Shown: positions 33,691 through 42,713 of the stretch, piece after piece
Position numbering within the stretch: position 1 is the first letter of the stretch
Layout: each line of letters begins with the position of its first letter
Assembly (NCBI RefSeq): GCF_000521215.1
Contig: NZ_KI928932.1
Span: 119,082-183,081 of the forward strand
Length of the DNA: 64,000 nucleotides
Source of the DNA: Labrenzia sp. DG1229
Lineage (GTDB): Bacteria; Pseudomonadota; Alphaproteobacteria; Rhizobiales; Stappiaceae
Direction of reading: 5' to 3'
Notes under the pieces: generated by a model
Told to the model about the DNA's origin: nothing
Databases searched by the model: none
The model's input: the letters and a program-made list of their open reading frames with translations, nothing else
Position numbers and translations under genes: made by a program

Positions 33691-35592
33691 ATGAAGCGCA
33701 CGCTTGGAACCTGTTATTATCCGGAACACTGGCCGGAGGAAATGTGGGCCGCGGATGCGCGCCGCATGGCGGATGCCGGGCTGACCTGGGTTCGCATAGG
33801 TGAATTTGCCTGGTCGCGCCTGGAACCCTCCCCCGGCGATCTGCAGTTTGAATGGCTTGACCGTGCGATCGACGTACTCGGCCAGGCGGGGCTCAAGATC
33901 GTCCTGGGCACGCCAACTGCAACACCGCCAAGGTGGCTGGTGGCAAGACACCCCGGCATGCTTGCCGTTGATGCCGAGGGCCGTCCTCGCGGCTTCGGTT
34001 CGCGCCGTCACTATTGCTTCTCCCATGAAGGCTACCGGGAAGAATGCGACCGGATCGTCCAGCTTTTCTCGAAGCGATATGGCGGCAACACGCATGTTGC
34101 CGCCTGGCAGACCGACAATGAATACGGCTGCCATGACACGACGCTCTCCTATTCCGAAGCAGCTTGTGAGGCTTTCCGGGAGTGGCTTAAGGACAGGTAC
34201 GGGTCAATCGAAGCCCTCAACCGGGCATGGGGCAACGTCTTCTGGTCGATGGAGTATGGCTCGTTTGACGAAATCGACTTGCCAAACCTGACGGTGACGG
34301 AACCGAACCCATCCCACGCGCTCGCGTTTCGCCGGTTTTCCTCCGACCAGGTTGCAAGCTTCAACAGGCGCCAGACGGATATCATCCGCACCCATTCGGA
34401 TGCTCCGATCGGTCACAACTTCATGGGCCGGATTACTGAATTCGATCATTTCAAGGTTGGTGACGACCTCGATATCGCGACCTGGGACAGCTACCCGCTC
34501 GGCTTCCTGGAAGACCGGGTCGGCGCCGATGAAGCGCATCAGCGTGCTTTTGTCCGCCAGGGAGACCCGGATTTCCAGGCCTTCCATCACGACCTCTACC
34601 GGTCTGTCGGCAAGGGTCGGTGGTGGGTCATGGAACAGCAGCCTGGTCCCGTTAACTGGGCTCCCTACAACCCGGCACCACTGCCCGGCATGATGCGCCT
34701 GTGGGCGTGGGAAGCCTTCGCTCACGGAGCGGAGGCGGTCTGCTATTTCCGCTGGCGGCAGGCTCCGTTTGCCCAGGAACAGATGCATGCCGGAATGCTG
34801 CGTCCGGACAACGCCGACGCGCCTGCCTTGCTTGAAGCCAGACAGGTCGCGGAAGAACTACAGGATACGCCTGACGTTTTCATCGCGCAGTCCGAAATTG
34901 CCCTTATCTTCGATTTCGATGCAGATTTCGCCTGGGCGACCCAGCCGCATGGTGCCGGTCTCAACTATTTCCAGATCGTGTTCGACGCCTACAAGGCGTT
35001 GCGAAAACTGGGGCTTTCGGTCGATATCATCCGCGCTGAAACACGTGATTTCTCCGACTACAAAATCATTCTCGCCCCAGGCCTCATTTACATGCCGCAC
35101 GATCTGAAGAGCGCATTGTCGGAAGTGGATGCCCACGTTGTTCTTGGGCCGCGAACAGCCGCGCGCACCGCAGATATGGTGATACCCGTCCCCTTGCCGC
35201 CGGACATGCCCGGTCTCGATGTCACCGTCTCATGCGTTGAAAGCGTTCGTCCAGACATGCCGATGCCATTGTTAGGTGGCGGCAATTTCATCGGCTACCG
35301 GGAAGAACTCGAAGGATCAGCGGACATTGTTCTGGAGATGGAAACGGGTCAGCCGGCTGCAATGCGGTCAGGCAACCTGACCTATGTTGGCGGCGTGTGT
35401 GACGAAACCGCCTGGACACGCCTTTTCAAAAACCTCTGCGCCGATGCGGGACTACCGACCATGCCCCTGACTGGCGGCGTGCGCTGCCGCGAGGCGGGTG
35501 ATCTCAGGATCTGGACCAACTACGGTTCGGAACCTGCTGATACGCCGGCAGGCCGGATCGAGGCGGCCGGTGTGCTCTTTGAGGAACTATGA
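33691..35592 (+). CDS. Beta-galactosidase, glycoside hydrolase family 42
   Basis: 633 residues. N-terminus MKRTLGTCYYPEHWPEEMWA is classic GH42. The acid/base is Glu144 in QTDNEYG and the nucleophile Glu315 in VMEQQPGPVNW. A trimerisation/glutamine-amidotransferase-like middle domain follows (about 400-590) and a short C-terminal beta domain. Cytoplasmic, no signal peptide. It would release galactose from imported beta-galactosides for the same oxidation route. ATG 33691 follows AGGAAG; an upstream frame inside the lactonase gene is a shadow. Last gene of the operon. Confidence 0.95.
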   Translation: MKRTLGTCYYPEHWPEEMWAADARRMADAGLTWVRIGEFAWSRLEPSPGDLQFEWLDRAIDVLGQAGLKIVLGTPTATPPRWLVARHPGMLAVDAEGRPRGFGSRRHYCFSHEGYREECDRIVQLFSKRYGGNTHVAAWQTDNEYGCHDTTLSYSEAACEAFREWLKDRYGSIEALNRAWGNVFWSMEYGSFDEIDLPNLTVTEPNPSHALAFRRFSSDQVASFNRRQTDIIRTHSDAPIGHNFMGRITEFDHFKVGDDLDIATWDSYPLGFLEDRVGADEAHQRAFVRQGDPDFQAFHHDLYRSVGKGRWWVMEQQPGPVNWAPYNPAPLPGMMRLWAWEAFAHGAEAVCYFRWRQAPFAQEQMHAGMLRPDNADAPALLEARQVAEELQDTPDVFIAQSEIALIFDFDADFAWATQPHGAGLNYFQIVFDAYKALRKLGLSVDIIRAETRDFSDYKIILAPGLIYMPHDLKSALSEVDAHVVLGPRTAARTADMVIPVPLPPDMPGLDVTVSCVESVRPDMPMPLLGGGNFIGYREELEGSADIVLEMETGQPAAMRSGNLTYVGGVCDETAWTRLFKNLCADAGLPTMPLTGGVRCREAGDLRIWTNYGSEPADTPAGRIEAAGVLFEEL

Positions 35593-35622
35593 GAAGCGGC
35601 TCCATTTCAAGAGTACCGCTTC
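35593..35622. terminator. Weak stem-loop at the convergent end of the galactoside operon
   Basis: gaagcgg-ctc ... gag-ta-ccgcttc forms a 7+3-base stem right after the GH42 stop and before the DsbA-like stop on the other strand. No T-run, so termination is only possible. Confidence 0.35.
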
Positions 35623-35638
35623 CGTGTGAACCCGAGTT

Positions 35639-36310
35639 TCAAGCCACTTCGCCATCCATGAGTTGCCGGATGATCGCGGTGTAATTGTCGACACCCTGCG
35701 CGCCGGTGATAAGGTGGCGCCGTTCGAAAACAACCGCCGGAACACCCTGGATGCCGTTCTGCGTCCAGAAGGTTTCTTCCTGGCGAACTGCGTCTGCATA
35801 CCGGTTGTCTTCCAGAACATTGAGTGCTTCTGCCCGGTCAAGGCCGACACTTTCTGCAACATCCGCCAGCACCGTTTTGTCGTTCAAGTCTAGTCGCTTG
35901 GCAAAATAGGCTTCGAAAAGTGCCATCTTCAACGGATGTTCCTTGCCTTCATGCGCCGCCCAGTGCAGCAACTGATGCGCCTCGAACGTATTCACCATGC
36001 GCATGTCGTCCGTGAAGTTGAAATCAAAGCCGAGTTCTCTGCCGATTTCGGTCAGCCTGTCGCGCGCGCTCTGGGACTGCTCCTCCGTAGACCCGTATTT
36101 GCGCATGATATGTTCGCGCAGGTTTTCGCCATGGGCAGGCATTTCCGGATTGAGTTCGAACGGATGCCATTTGACTGCGGCCGTCACACCTGTTTGCTCG
36201 ATCGCCTTTTCCAGCTGTTTGAAGCCGACGATGCACCAGGGACAGACAACATCGGAGACAATATCGATCTGCAGGGCATCTTCCACGTCGAGGTCTGAAA
36301 TTTCGCTCAT
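35639..36310 (-). CDS. DsbA-family oxidoreductase (FrnE-like)
   Basis: 223 residues. Thioredoxin-fold with the redox pair Cys23-Pro-Trp-Cys26 in SDVVCPWCIVGFKQL and the cis-Pro loop GVPAVVFERRHLITGAQ. Cytoplasmic FrnE/2-hydroxychromene isomerase-like members lack a signal peptide, as here. Its task may be disulfide or glutathione chemistry. It lies 26 bases downstream of the Kef-type antiporter on the same strand, which fits a thiol/electrophile stress operon. Confidence 0.9.
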   Translation of the reverse strand: MSEISDLDVEDALQIDIVSDVVCPWCIVGFKQLEKAIEQTGVTAAVKWHPFELNPEMPAHGENLREHIMRKYGSTEEQSQSARDRLTEIGRELGFDFNFTDDMRMVNTFEAHQLLHWAAHEGKEHPLKMALFEAYFAKRLDLNDKTVLADVAESVGLDRAEALNVLEDNRYADAVRQEETFWTQNGIQGVPAVVFERRHLITGAQGVDNYTAIIRQLMDGEVA

Positions 36311-36336
36311 TGGGGATTCTTTCTTTTAGTGCACAG

Positions 36337-38238
36337 TCAAAGTGTGGCATCGCCCTTTGGCGGCGGGTTCCAGCCACGTTCGGTCCGTTCATGGCGATCG
36401 TCGCCTTGCTCGGCACGCATGATTTCGTAAAGCGTCTCGGAATGGGCACGCATGGCATCAATATAGGACTTGTCGACACCGCCATCGTTATAGTTTTCGC
36501 GTAATCCCTCCAGCATTTCACGATCGTGATTGCGGAAATTCTTCGCCCGGGTCCTCGCACGGAACGGGTGCGATCCAAGCTCGATCAACGCGCGGCGGCC
36601 AAGGGCCAGCGCTCCTTCGAAGAGTTCGCGCTCGGCACGGTGAGCCCCCGCCATTTCAAGTTCATAAACATGGTGGCGGTCTCTGGCCCGTGCAAGGATC
36701 CTGACCTTCGGATAGGTTTTGGCGACATGTTCGACCACCATGGTCTGCTTGTCCCGGTCATCGATCGCGGCGACGAACAGATCTGCTTCGCCGAGCCCGG
36801 CACCATGCAGAAGATCGGGCCGCGTTGCATCTCCGTAAAAGGTCCTCATGCCGATCCGGCCGAGGTTTTCAACCGTTTGCGGATCATGATCAAGGATGAC
36901 AACATCGTAGCCACTCGTCAGCAGCAGCCGGGAGACGATCTGACCGAAACGTCCCATACCGGCCACAACCACCCGTCCCCTGCTATCGATCACATCCGGC
37001 TCACGCTCGGATTTCGAGACCGCTCTCGGGGCAACCACTTTCTCATAGAATATGAAAAGTGCAGGTGTGAGCAGCATGGTGATGGCGACAACCAGTGTCA
37101 TCGTCTGCAGAAGGGTTTGCTCCAGGACACCGGCACCAGATGCGAATCCGAACAGCACGAATGCAAATTCGCCCGCCTGCGCCAGGCCAAGCGCAAACAG
37201 CCAGCGGTCCGCGCCCCTGAGCCTGAAAACCGTTCCAAGCGTGAACAGCAGTCCGAACTTTACCGCTATCAGGCCGATGGCCAGCCCGAAGATGGTTACG
37301 GGCGCGCCGAACAGCAGGTCGAAATCGATACCGGCACCAACCGTCAGGAAGAACAGGCCCAGAAGCAATCCCTTGAAGGGTTCGATGTCGCTTTCCAGTT
37401 CGTGGCGATAGTCGCTGTCGGACAGGACAACACCGGCCAGGAACGTGCCGAGCGCCGGTGACAGGCCGACAAAGTCCATCAGCAGGGCAATGCCGATCAC
37501 AAGCAGCAGAGCCGTCGCGGTAAAGATTTCGCGCAGATGCGCTTCAGCGATGAACCGGAACACGGGCCTGAGCAAATGACGGCCGGCAAAGATGATCGCG
37601 GCAATAACTGCCAGAATGATCAATGCCTGGGCCCAGCCGGGAAGCGCCGCCAGCGCTTCCCCGCCATGTGCGGCTGCGTCACCGTGTTGGTCGCCGGCAT
37701 GAGCCTCGGCTCCGCCGCTGTCTCCGTGAGCGCCTGCCAGGAGCGGCAGAATGGCCAGCATCGGAATGACGGCAATGTCCTGCGTCAGAAGAACCGAAAA
37801 CGAACTCTGGCCACCTTGTGTTTTCATCCAGCCTTTTTCATTCAGCGTCTGCAGCACGATTGCCGTCGAGGAAAGCGCCAGGATCATGCCGAGCGCAACG
37901 GCGCTTTGCCAGGTGAGTCCCGCAACAAGACCGATGCCGGCAAAGACAGCTGTTGTTCCCACAACCTGGAGACCGCCCAGACCGATCAACTGCTGCCGCA
38001 TTTTCCAGAGCATCGCCGGCTTAAGTTCCAGTCCGACGAGAAACAGCATCATGACCACACCGAACTCTGCAAAATGCTGCACTTCGGTGGTCTCGGACCC
38101 AACGACACCCAGCACCGGACCGATGACAACGCCGGCAATCAGGTATCCCAGAACGGATCCGAGCCCAAGCCTGTTAGCGACTGGAACGGCGATGACGGCC
38201 GCGCAAAGATAGACGAATGCATCGCTGAGCAACCCCAT
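36337..38238 (-). CDS. CPA2 cation:proton antiporter, Kef type, with TrkA-N domain
   Basis: 633 residues. An N-terminal antiporter domain of about 12 helices (GYLIAGVVIGPVLG, FLVGLELKPAMLW, DIAVIPMLAILPLL) is followed by a RCK/TrkA-N domain (VVVAGMGRFGQIVSRLL, residues about 422-540). This is the layout of KefB/KefC K+ efflux systems gated by glutathione adducts. An unusual His/Gly/Ala-rich insertion sits at residues about 170-193 (His171, 180, 185 and 191). The start overlaps the stop of the upstream flavodoxin-fold gene (TGATG), which is the usual KefF/KefG partner arrangement. Confidence 0.92.
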   Translation of the reverse strand: MGLLSDAFVYLCAAVIAVPVANRLGLGSVLGYLIAGVVIGPVLGVVGSETTEVQHFAEFGVVMMLFLVGLELKPAMLWKMRQQLIGLGGLQVVGTTAVFAGIGLVAGLTWQSAVALGMILALSSTAIVLQTLNEKGWMKTQGGQSSFSVLLTQDIAVIPMLAILPLLAGAHGDSGGAEAHAGDQHGDAAAHGGEALAALPGWAQALIILAVIAAIIFAGRHLLRPVFRFIAEAHLREIFTATALLLVIGIALLMDFVGLSPALGTFLAGVVLSDSDYRHELESDIEPFKGLLLGLFFLTVGAGIDFDLLFGAPVTIFGLAIGLIAVKFGLLFTLGTVFRLRGADRWLFALGLAQAGEFAFVLFGFASGAGVLEQTLLQTMTLVVAITMLLTPALFIFYEKVVAPRAVSKSEREPDVIDSRGRVVVAGMGRFGQIVSRLLLTSGYDVVILDHDPQTVENLGRIGMRTFYGDATRPDLLHGAGLGEADLFVAAIDDRDKQTMVVEHVAKTYPKVRILARARDRHHVYELEMAGAHRAERELFEGALALGRRALIELGSHPFRARTRAKNFRNHDREMLEGLRENYNDGGVDKSYIDAMRAHSETLYEIMRAEQGDDRHERTERGWNPPPKGDATL

Positions 38239-38855
38239 CAGCCGGCCTCCCCTTTCAAAATGAAGTCGTCGAGAACGTCGCCCAATAGCGTTGCCTTTGC
38301 CGCCCTTTGAAGATCGAACCGGTCTGCGACGAGAGCCTTGAGAAGGTCGTCATAGGCGTTTCGGTGCACATCAAGGCGATTGTCCTGAACCGCACGCCCT
38401 GCACCGAACATGACAAACGGTGCAAGATAACGCATGCCGCAGAGATCCGCTGTCTTTTCGAATGGTGCGAGCAGGCTTCTGAGATCCAGATGATTCATGC
38501 CGTCCGTTGAATAGGCATTCGGCTTTGCGCCTGTGGATATCGCATTCAGGAATGTCTTGCCGTCCAGGGCATGGCCATGAAGCCCGTAGGCAAAGCCGTG
38601 TTCGAGGACCAGGTCTTGCCACTCCTTCATGATCGCCGGTGCCGAGTACCAGTAGAGCGGATGCTGAAAGATGATGACGTCATGAGCGACCAGCCTGGAC
38701 TGTTCCCTGTCGACGTCGATATCGAAATCCGGATATTCCGCATAGAGGTCGACGGCCGTGACGCCCTGAACCGCCTGTGCAGTTTCAAACAGTGGATAAT
38801 TCACCTCTGACCTGTCCGGCCTTGGATGCGCGAAAAGAACCAGTACCTTGGCCAA
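38238..38855 (-). CDS. Flavodoxin-fold NAD(P)H oxidoreductase, Kef ancillary protein (KefF/KefG type)
   Basis: About 205 residues. KVLVLFAHPRPDRSEVNY is the FMN-binding start of the KefF/MdaB family, followed by FQHPLYWYSAPAIMKEWQD and GKTFLNAISTGAKPNAY. It activates the partner Kef channel and reduces quinones. TTG 38855 is preferred because a purine-rich GCGGGGG lies six bases upstream and the FMN strand begins directly after; the open frame reaches 38897 without family similarity. Translationally coupled to the antiporter gene. Confidence 0.88.
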   Translation of the reverse strand: MAKVLVLFAHPRPDRSEVNYPLFETAQAVQGVTAVDLYAEYPDFDIDVDREQSRLVAHDVIIFQHPLYWYSAPAIMKEWQDLVLEHGFAYGLHGHALDGKTFLNAISTGAKPNAYSTDGMNHLDLRSLLAPFEKTADLCGMRYLAPFVMFGAGRAVQDNRLDVHRNAYDDLLKALVADRFDLQRAAKATLLGDVLDDFILKGEAG

Positions 38856-39298
38856 GAAAACCCCCGCTCGTCCAGATGTCCCGGGCGGTTTCACCACCCG
38901 GTCTTGATGACAAACAAATTACCGCCCCATCGGGAGGCGGATCTCAAGGTCCGACTGGAAGAATGATCAGCAAGTCCTTCGATTGCCTGCTCATTCTTCC
39001 CGGCCCCGCGCCGCATCTCAAGAGGAGGATTGTGAACATTCAATCGATCCTGCCGGTCGCCTGAAATCCCTTCCGGCTTTTCCTGAGGTTACAGGAGCCG
39101 GCGACGCTCCGACAATCGTTTTGTCTTCCTCAAGCCGCCTGCAAGCATGCGGCAAGCACGACCGGGGTGCAAATGGATCCGTTCCGGGTTTGCCACCTGA
39201 ATGACGACCGGTTTTTCAATCACCTGTCGAGAACACAGGGCGGCCGGCCGCAATTTGAACGTCGGACCCTGGGACCGGAGCAAAACCCGCCCCGGATC
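38856..39298. other. Intergenic region without convincing gene
   Basis: About 440 bases between the Kef operon start and the end of the Gfo/Idh/MocA gene. It holds the Kef promoter zone and an imperfect stem (ccgggcggt/accacccgg, about 38882-38902). Short frames here (for example 38983-39204) show no recognisable protein. Confidence 0.5.
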
Positions 39299-40429
39299 TC
39301 ACAGGGTGCTGATCTGAACGCGGCTCCCGGTTTCGCCGGATTTCGCGATCGCGTGAATAACGGCCTCAAAGTGGAGCGCATCCTTGAAGGAAGGTATCGC
39401 CTGACGGTCTTCCACGATGGATCGAAGCAATTCGTGGACTTCGATCACCTTGAGGTCGTTGAAACCGAGCTGATGACCTGCCGCCGGCACGAATTGACCA
39501 TAGGGAGGATGCGCCGGGCCGCTCAGCAGGGTCTTGAACCCCTGCTCCGCAAGCGGACCCCGGTTCTGGTAGAGACGCAGCTCGTTCATCCGTTCCTGGT
39601 CGAAGGTGATCATGCCTTCCGTGCCATGAACTTCAAACCCGATGTAACTCTTGCGTCCCCAGGCACTGCGGGACGTCGAAACGACGCCGTGTACGCCATT
39701 TTCGAATGTCAGCAGTGCGGACGCGATATCCTCGTTTTCCACTTCGCGACGCTCACTGGATCCTTCTCCCACCGGCCGCGTCGCATGAACGGTTTTGGTT
39801 TCCGCGACGAGGCTTTCGATTGGGCCGACGAGAGCGGCTGCCAGGGAAATCAGGTGGCATCCCAGATCGCCGAGCGTTCCAAGTCCCGCATCAGCCTTGG
39901 TTGCCCGCCAGGTCCATGCAAGTTCGGGATCAGCCTGATAGTCCTCGTCCACCATGCCCCGGAAATGAACCACTCGGCCGATCGCGCCATCGGCGATCAG
40001 TTTGCGCGCATGGGCAATCGCGGGATTGTGAAGATAGTTATAGCCCACGATTGTCCTGGAGCCGGAGCCTTCGGCAACCGTCAGCAGTGCCTTTGCATCC
40101 TCCAGCGTGAGGGCCATGGGCTTTTCAAGGTGCACATGCTTGCCCGCAGCCAGGGCCGCCAGGGCCATTTCCTTGTGCACCTTGTTGGGCGTTGTGATGC
40201 AGACGATATCGACATCGGGATCTGCGACGAGATCTCGCCAGTCGGCAGTTCCCCTGGCAAATCCGAACTGGCGCGCGAAACCGTCGGCCTTGTCGGACGG
40301 CACGTCGCACAAAACCTCCAGACGAAGGTCCGGCACATCGCCGAAGACAGCCTTTACCGACCCATAGGCCAGCGCATGACACTTGCCCATGAATCCTGTG
40401 CCGACAAGTCCGACGCCAAGACTTTTCAT
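39299..40429 (-). CDS. Gfo/Idh/MocA oxidoreductase (inositol-type dehydrogenase)
   Basis: 376 residues. Rossmann motif GVGLVGTGFMGKCHALAY, the conserved EKPMALT (Lys of EKP), and the catalytic-domain motif GLGTLGDLGCHLISLA with a conserved Asp and His. It oxidises a cyclitol or sugar ring carbon with NAD(P). Location in the inositol locus suggests a scyllo-inositol or related dehydrogenase. It lies 170 bases after the iolG-like gene on the same strand, a loose fit for an operon. Confidence 0.88.
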   Translation of the reverse strand: MKSLGVGLVGTGFMGKCHALAYGSVKAVFGDVPDLRLEVLCDVPSDKADGFARQFGFARGTADWRDLVADPDVDIVCITTPNKVHKEMALAALAAGKHVHLEKPMALTLEDAKALLTVAEGSGSRTIVGYNYLHNPAIAHARKLIADGAIGRVVHFRGMVDEDYQADPELAWTWRATKADAGLGTLGDLGCHLISLAAALVGPIESLVAETKTVHATRPVGEGSSERREVENEDIASALLTFENGVHGVVSTSRSAWGRKSYIGFEVHGTEGMITFDQERMNELRLYQNRGPLAEQGFKTLLSGPAHPPYGQFVPAAGHQLGFNDLKVIEVHELLRSIVEDRQAIPSFKDALHFEAVIHAIAKSGETGSRVQISTL

Positions 40430-40599
40430 CGCATGATTCTCCCGTTTCTGCGACCAGTCTGACCCGATCGCCGTCGCCTTCGGCCAGAGGAAACGCGCAG
40501 CGCTTTCTCCGGACGATGACTGCTTGTTCCGATTGTTCAGGCCATCCGCCGGGACCGACCTGAGTGTCCGCCTCAGGATGAGGTCCGTATGCAGTTGAC

Positions 40600-41598
40600 C
40601 TAAACTTCATCCAGCCCGACCGACCGCCGTTCTGCGACCGACTTCAGGGCCGCTTCTGCCAGAGCCAGAGCCTTGAGGCCATCTTCGCCTGACGGATACG
40701 GAGCAACCTTGTTTTCAATGGAATTGACAAAAGCGGCGATTTCCGCCGCATAGGCTTCGGTATAGCGTGTCATGAAGAAATCGTGCAGCGGCGGCCTCGC
40801 GTAACCTTCAGCCGTAGCGACCTCGATGCCGACCGGACGCTGGTTTTCCGCGGCAACCGCTCCTTTTGATCCATGCACTTCGATACGCTGGTCGTAGCCA
40901 TACGTCGCCCGTCTGGAATTGGAAATTGAACACTGCTTGCCGGAGGCCGTCATCAGTACCACTGTCGCACTGTCATAATCACCCAGTTTTCCGATTTCCG
41001 GATCGACCAGGACGGACGCGGTCGCGTAGACCGTGGAGATCTCTTCGCCCAGCAGAAAACGGGCAATGTCGAAATCATGGATGGTCATGTCGCGGAAGAT
41101 GCCGCCGGAGGACTGGATATAGGTTGGCGGAGGCGCCCCCGGGTCGCGGGAAATGATCTGGACCATCTCGACGTCTCCGATACGGCCCTCGTCGATTGCC
41201 TCGCGCACGGCCCGGAAGTGCGGATCGAACCGGCGGTTGAAGCCGAGCATCAACACCGCACCACACTCCTCGACCGTCTTGAGGCAGGACTTCGTGCGTT
41301 CCAGAGACAGGTCGATCGGCTTTTCACAGAAGATCGCCTTACCCGCGCGCGCGAATTGCTCGATCAGGTCCGCATGCATGTTCGTCGGCGTGCAGATGAT
41401 GACCGCATCGACGTCGCCCGCCGCCGCTATCGCGTCTATCGTGCTCACACGGGCACCATGTTGTGCGGCAAGAGCATTGGCGGCTTCTTCAAAAGCATCG
41501 GCAACTGCCACCAGGTTGGCGCCATCCGTCGCACCGACAGCCTTTGCATGAACCTTTCCGATACGTCCGGCCCCAAGCAGGGCGACATTCACGGTCAT
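40600..41598 (-). CDS. iolG: myo-Inositol 2-dehydrogenase
   Basis: 332 residues. NVALLGAGRIGKVHAKAV (NAD-binding), CEKPIDLSLE, and the active-site helix FRDMTIHDFDIARFLLGEE with Asp and His are characteristic of IolG/IdhA. It converts myo-inositol to scyllo-inosose. ATG 41598 is chosen (MTVNVALLGAG) because AAGGAAA precedes it. It is divergent from the RpiR regulator, with an AGAA-N6-TTCC box between the two. Confidence 0.93.
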   Translation of the reverse strand: MTVNVALLGAGRIGKVHAKAVGATDGANLVAVADAFEEAANALAAQHGARVSTIDAIAAAGDVDAVIICTPTNMHADLIEQFARAGKAIFCEKPIDLSLERTKSCLKTVEECGAVLMLGFNRRFDPHFRAVREAIDEGRIGDVEMVQIISRDPGAPPPTYIQSSGGIFRDMTIHDFDIARFLLGEEISTVYATASVLVDPEIGKLGDYDSATVVLMTASGKQCSISNSRRATYGYDQRIEVHGSKGAVAAENQRPVGIEVATAEGYARPPLHDFFMTRYTEAYAAEIAAFVNSIENKVAPYPSGEDGLKALALAEAALKSVAERRSVGLDEV

Positions 41599-41657
41599 GA
41601 TGTTTCCTTTCAAGACTAAAGGGCACTGAATTGGCCCAAACGGCGGCTTGCCAATTT

Positions 41658-41671
41658 AGAATAAAAATTCC
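41658..41671. promoter_or_regulatory. IolR-type operator between iolG and its regulator
   Basis: AGAA-TAAAAA-TTCC matches the GGAA-N6-TTCC dyad described for IolR of Sinorhizobium meliloti with one mismatch. It lies in the 119-base divergent promoter region. A second copy with the same arms sits at 42610-42623. Confidence 0.6.
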
Positions 41672-41717
41672 AAAATCACTTTCCACGGAATGTGTCAAGT
41701 CGGAAAAGAACAATACA

Positions 41718-42575
41718 ATGAAAGATGCCAAGCAGGATACTGACGAATCTCGGTATGAGAACGGTTCAGCGCCCGACACGATAGATGCCTTTTTCAGTCG
41801 CCTTGGCAATACGGCCGATGATCTTCCGAAACGACTGAAACAGTTTGCGGATTTCATTGCAGCCAATCCCGACCGTGTTGCTGTTTCAACCGTAGCCGAA
41901 TTGGCCGAGGGGGCCGATGTCCAACCCTCAGCTGTCATGCGTTTTTGCCAGGAAATGGGGTTCACGGGCTTTTCCCAGATGCAAAAGCTTTTCCGATCCG
42001 GTTATTCCCGGAAATGGCCGGACTACGCGACGCGCCTCGACAAACTGCGCGAACACGGCGCCGAATCTCCCTCCGCGCTGCTTGCGGAATTCGTCGAGGT
42101 CGGACGGGCGTCTCTTGAAAACCTGATGACCACCGTCGAACCGCGGTCTCTTCAACAGGCAGTGGATGTTTTGGCCCGTGCGGAAACGATCCATATGATC
42201 GGCTTTCGCCGCGCGTTTCCTGTCACGTCCTACCTTGCATATGCCTTTGAGAAAATGGATGTCCCCGCGGTCCTTCACTCCGGGCTTGCAAATATCAACA
42301 TGGAGCATCTGATCAGACCCAATGACGCCGTGATTGCAGTGACGTTCGCCCCTTACACCCAGATGACACTCGACATCGTCGCAAGAGCTCGCGAAACCGG
42401 AGCGGATATCGTGGCGATCACCGACATGGTCACAAGTCCGCTTGCGCGCTTCAAGGCCATCCAGCTGCTCGTCTCCGATCTCGACGTCGGTGCGTTCCGT
42501 GCCTTGTCCGCAAGTCTCTCTCTTGCAATAACTTTGGCCGTCTCCGTGGGTGCGCAGCGCAACAGAATAAATTGA
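41718..42575 (+). CDS. RpiR/MurR-family regulator of inositol genes (IolR-type)
   Basis: 285 residues. The N-terminal helix-turn-helix domain (KQFADFIAANPDRVAVSTVA, QPSAVMRFCQEMGFTGFSQM, residues about 25-90) is followed by a SIS phosphosugar-binding domain (ETIHMIGFRRAFPVTSYLAYAF, ITDMVTSPLARF, about 135-260). This is the architecture of rhizobial IolR, which represses iol genes. ATG 41718 gives the normal length; an upstream in-frame start would run through the promoter and operator. The symbol iolR is likely but not proven. Confidence 0.9.
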   Translation: MKDAKQDTDESRYENGSAPDTIDAFFSRLGNTADDLPKRLKQFADFIAANPDRVAVSTVAELAEGADVQPSAVMRFCQEMGFTGFSQMQKLFRSGYSRKWPDYATRLDKLREHGAESPSALLAEFVEVGRASLENLMTTVEPRSLQQAVDVLARAETIHMIGFRRAFPVTSYLAYAFEKMDVPAVLHSGLANINMEHLIRPNDAVIAVTFAPYTQMTLDIVARARETGADIVAITDMVTSPLARFKAIQLLVSDLDVGAFRALSASLSLAITLAVSVGAQRNRIN

Positions 42576-42609
42576 TTTTGGAAAAAATGTGTTGCAATCA
42601 ACAAATTTT

Positions 42610-42623
42610 AGAATTTATATTCC
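42610..42623. promoter_or_regulatory. IolR-type operator upstream of the inositol ABC/iol operon
   Basis: AGAA-TTTATA-TTCC, about 90 bases before the sugar-binding-protein start, has arms identical to the box at 41658-41671. This places the importer and the iolCDEB genes under the neighbouring RpiR regulator. Confidence 0.6.
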
Positions 42624-42713
42624 ATTTGTGGTCGGGACCTCCCGATGCCACCTTTGATTTCTGAAATCGCGGACGGGAGACATGGTCCGCGGAAATTGTT
42701 CTGGGAGGAACGG

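Noticed and set aside
39167-40462. Plus-strand open frame (431 codons) opposite the Gfo/Idh/MocA gene
   Set aside because: Antisense shadow of an enzyme gene with complete NAD-binding and catalytic motifs.
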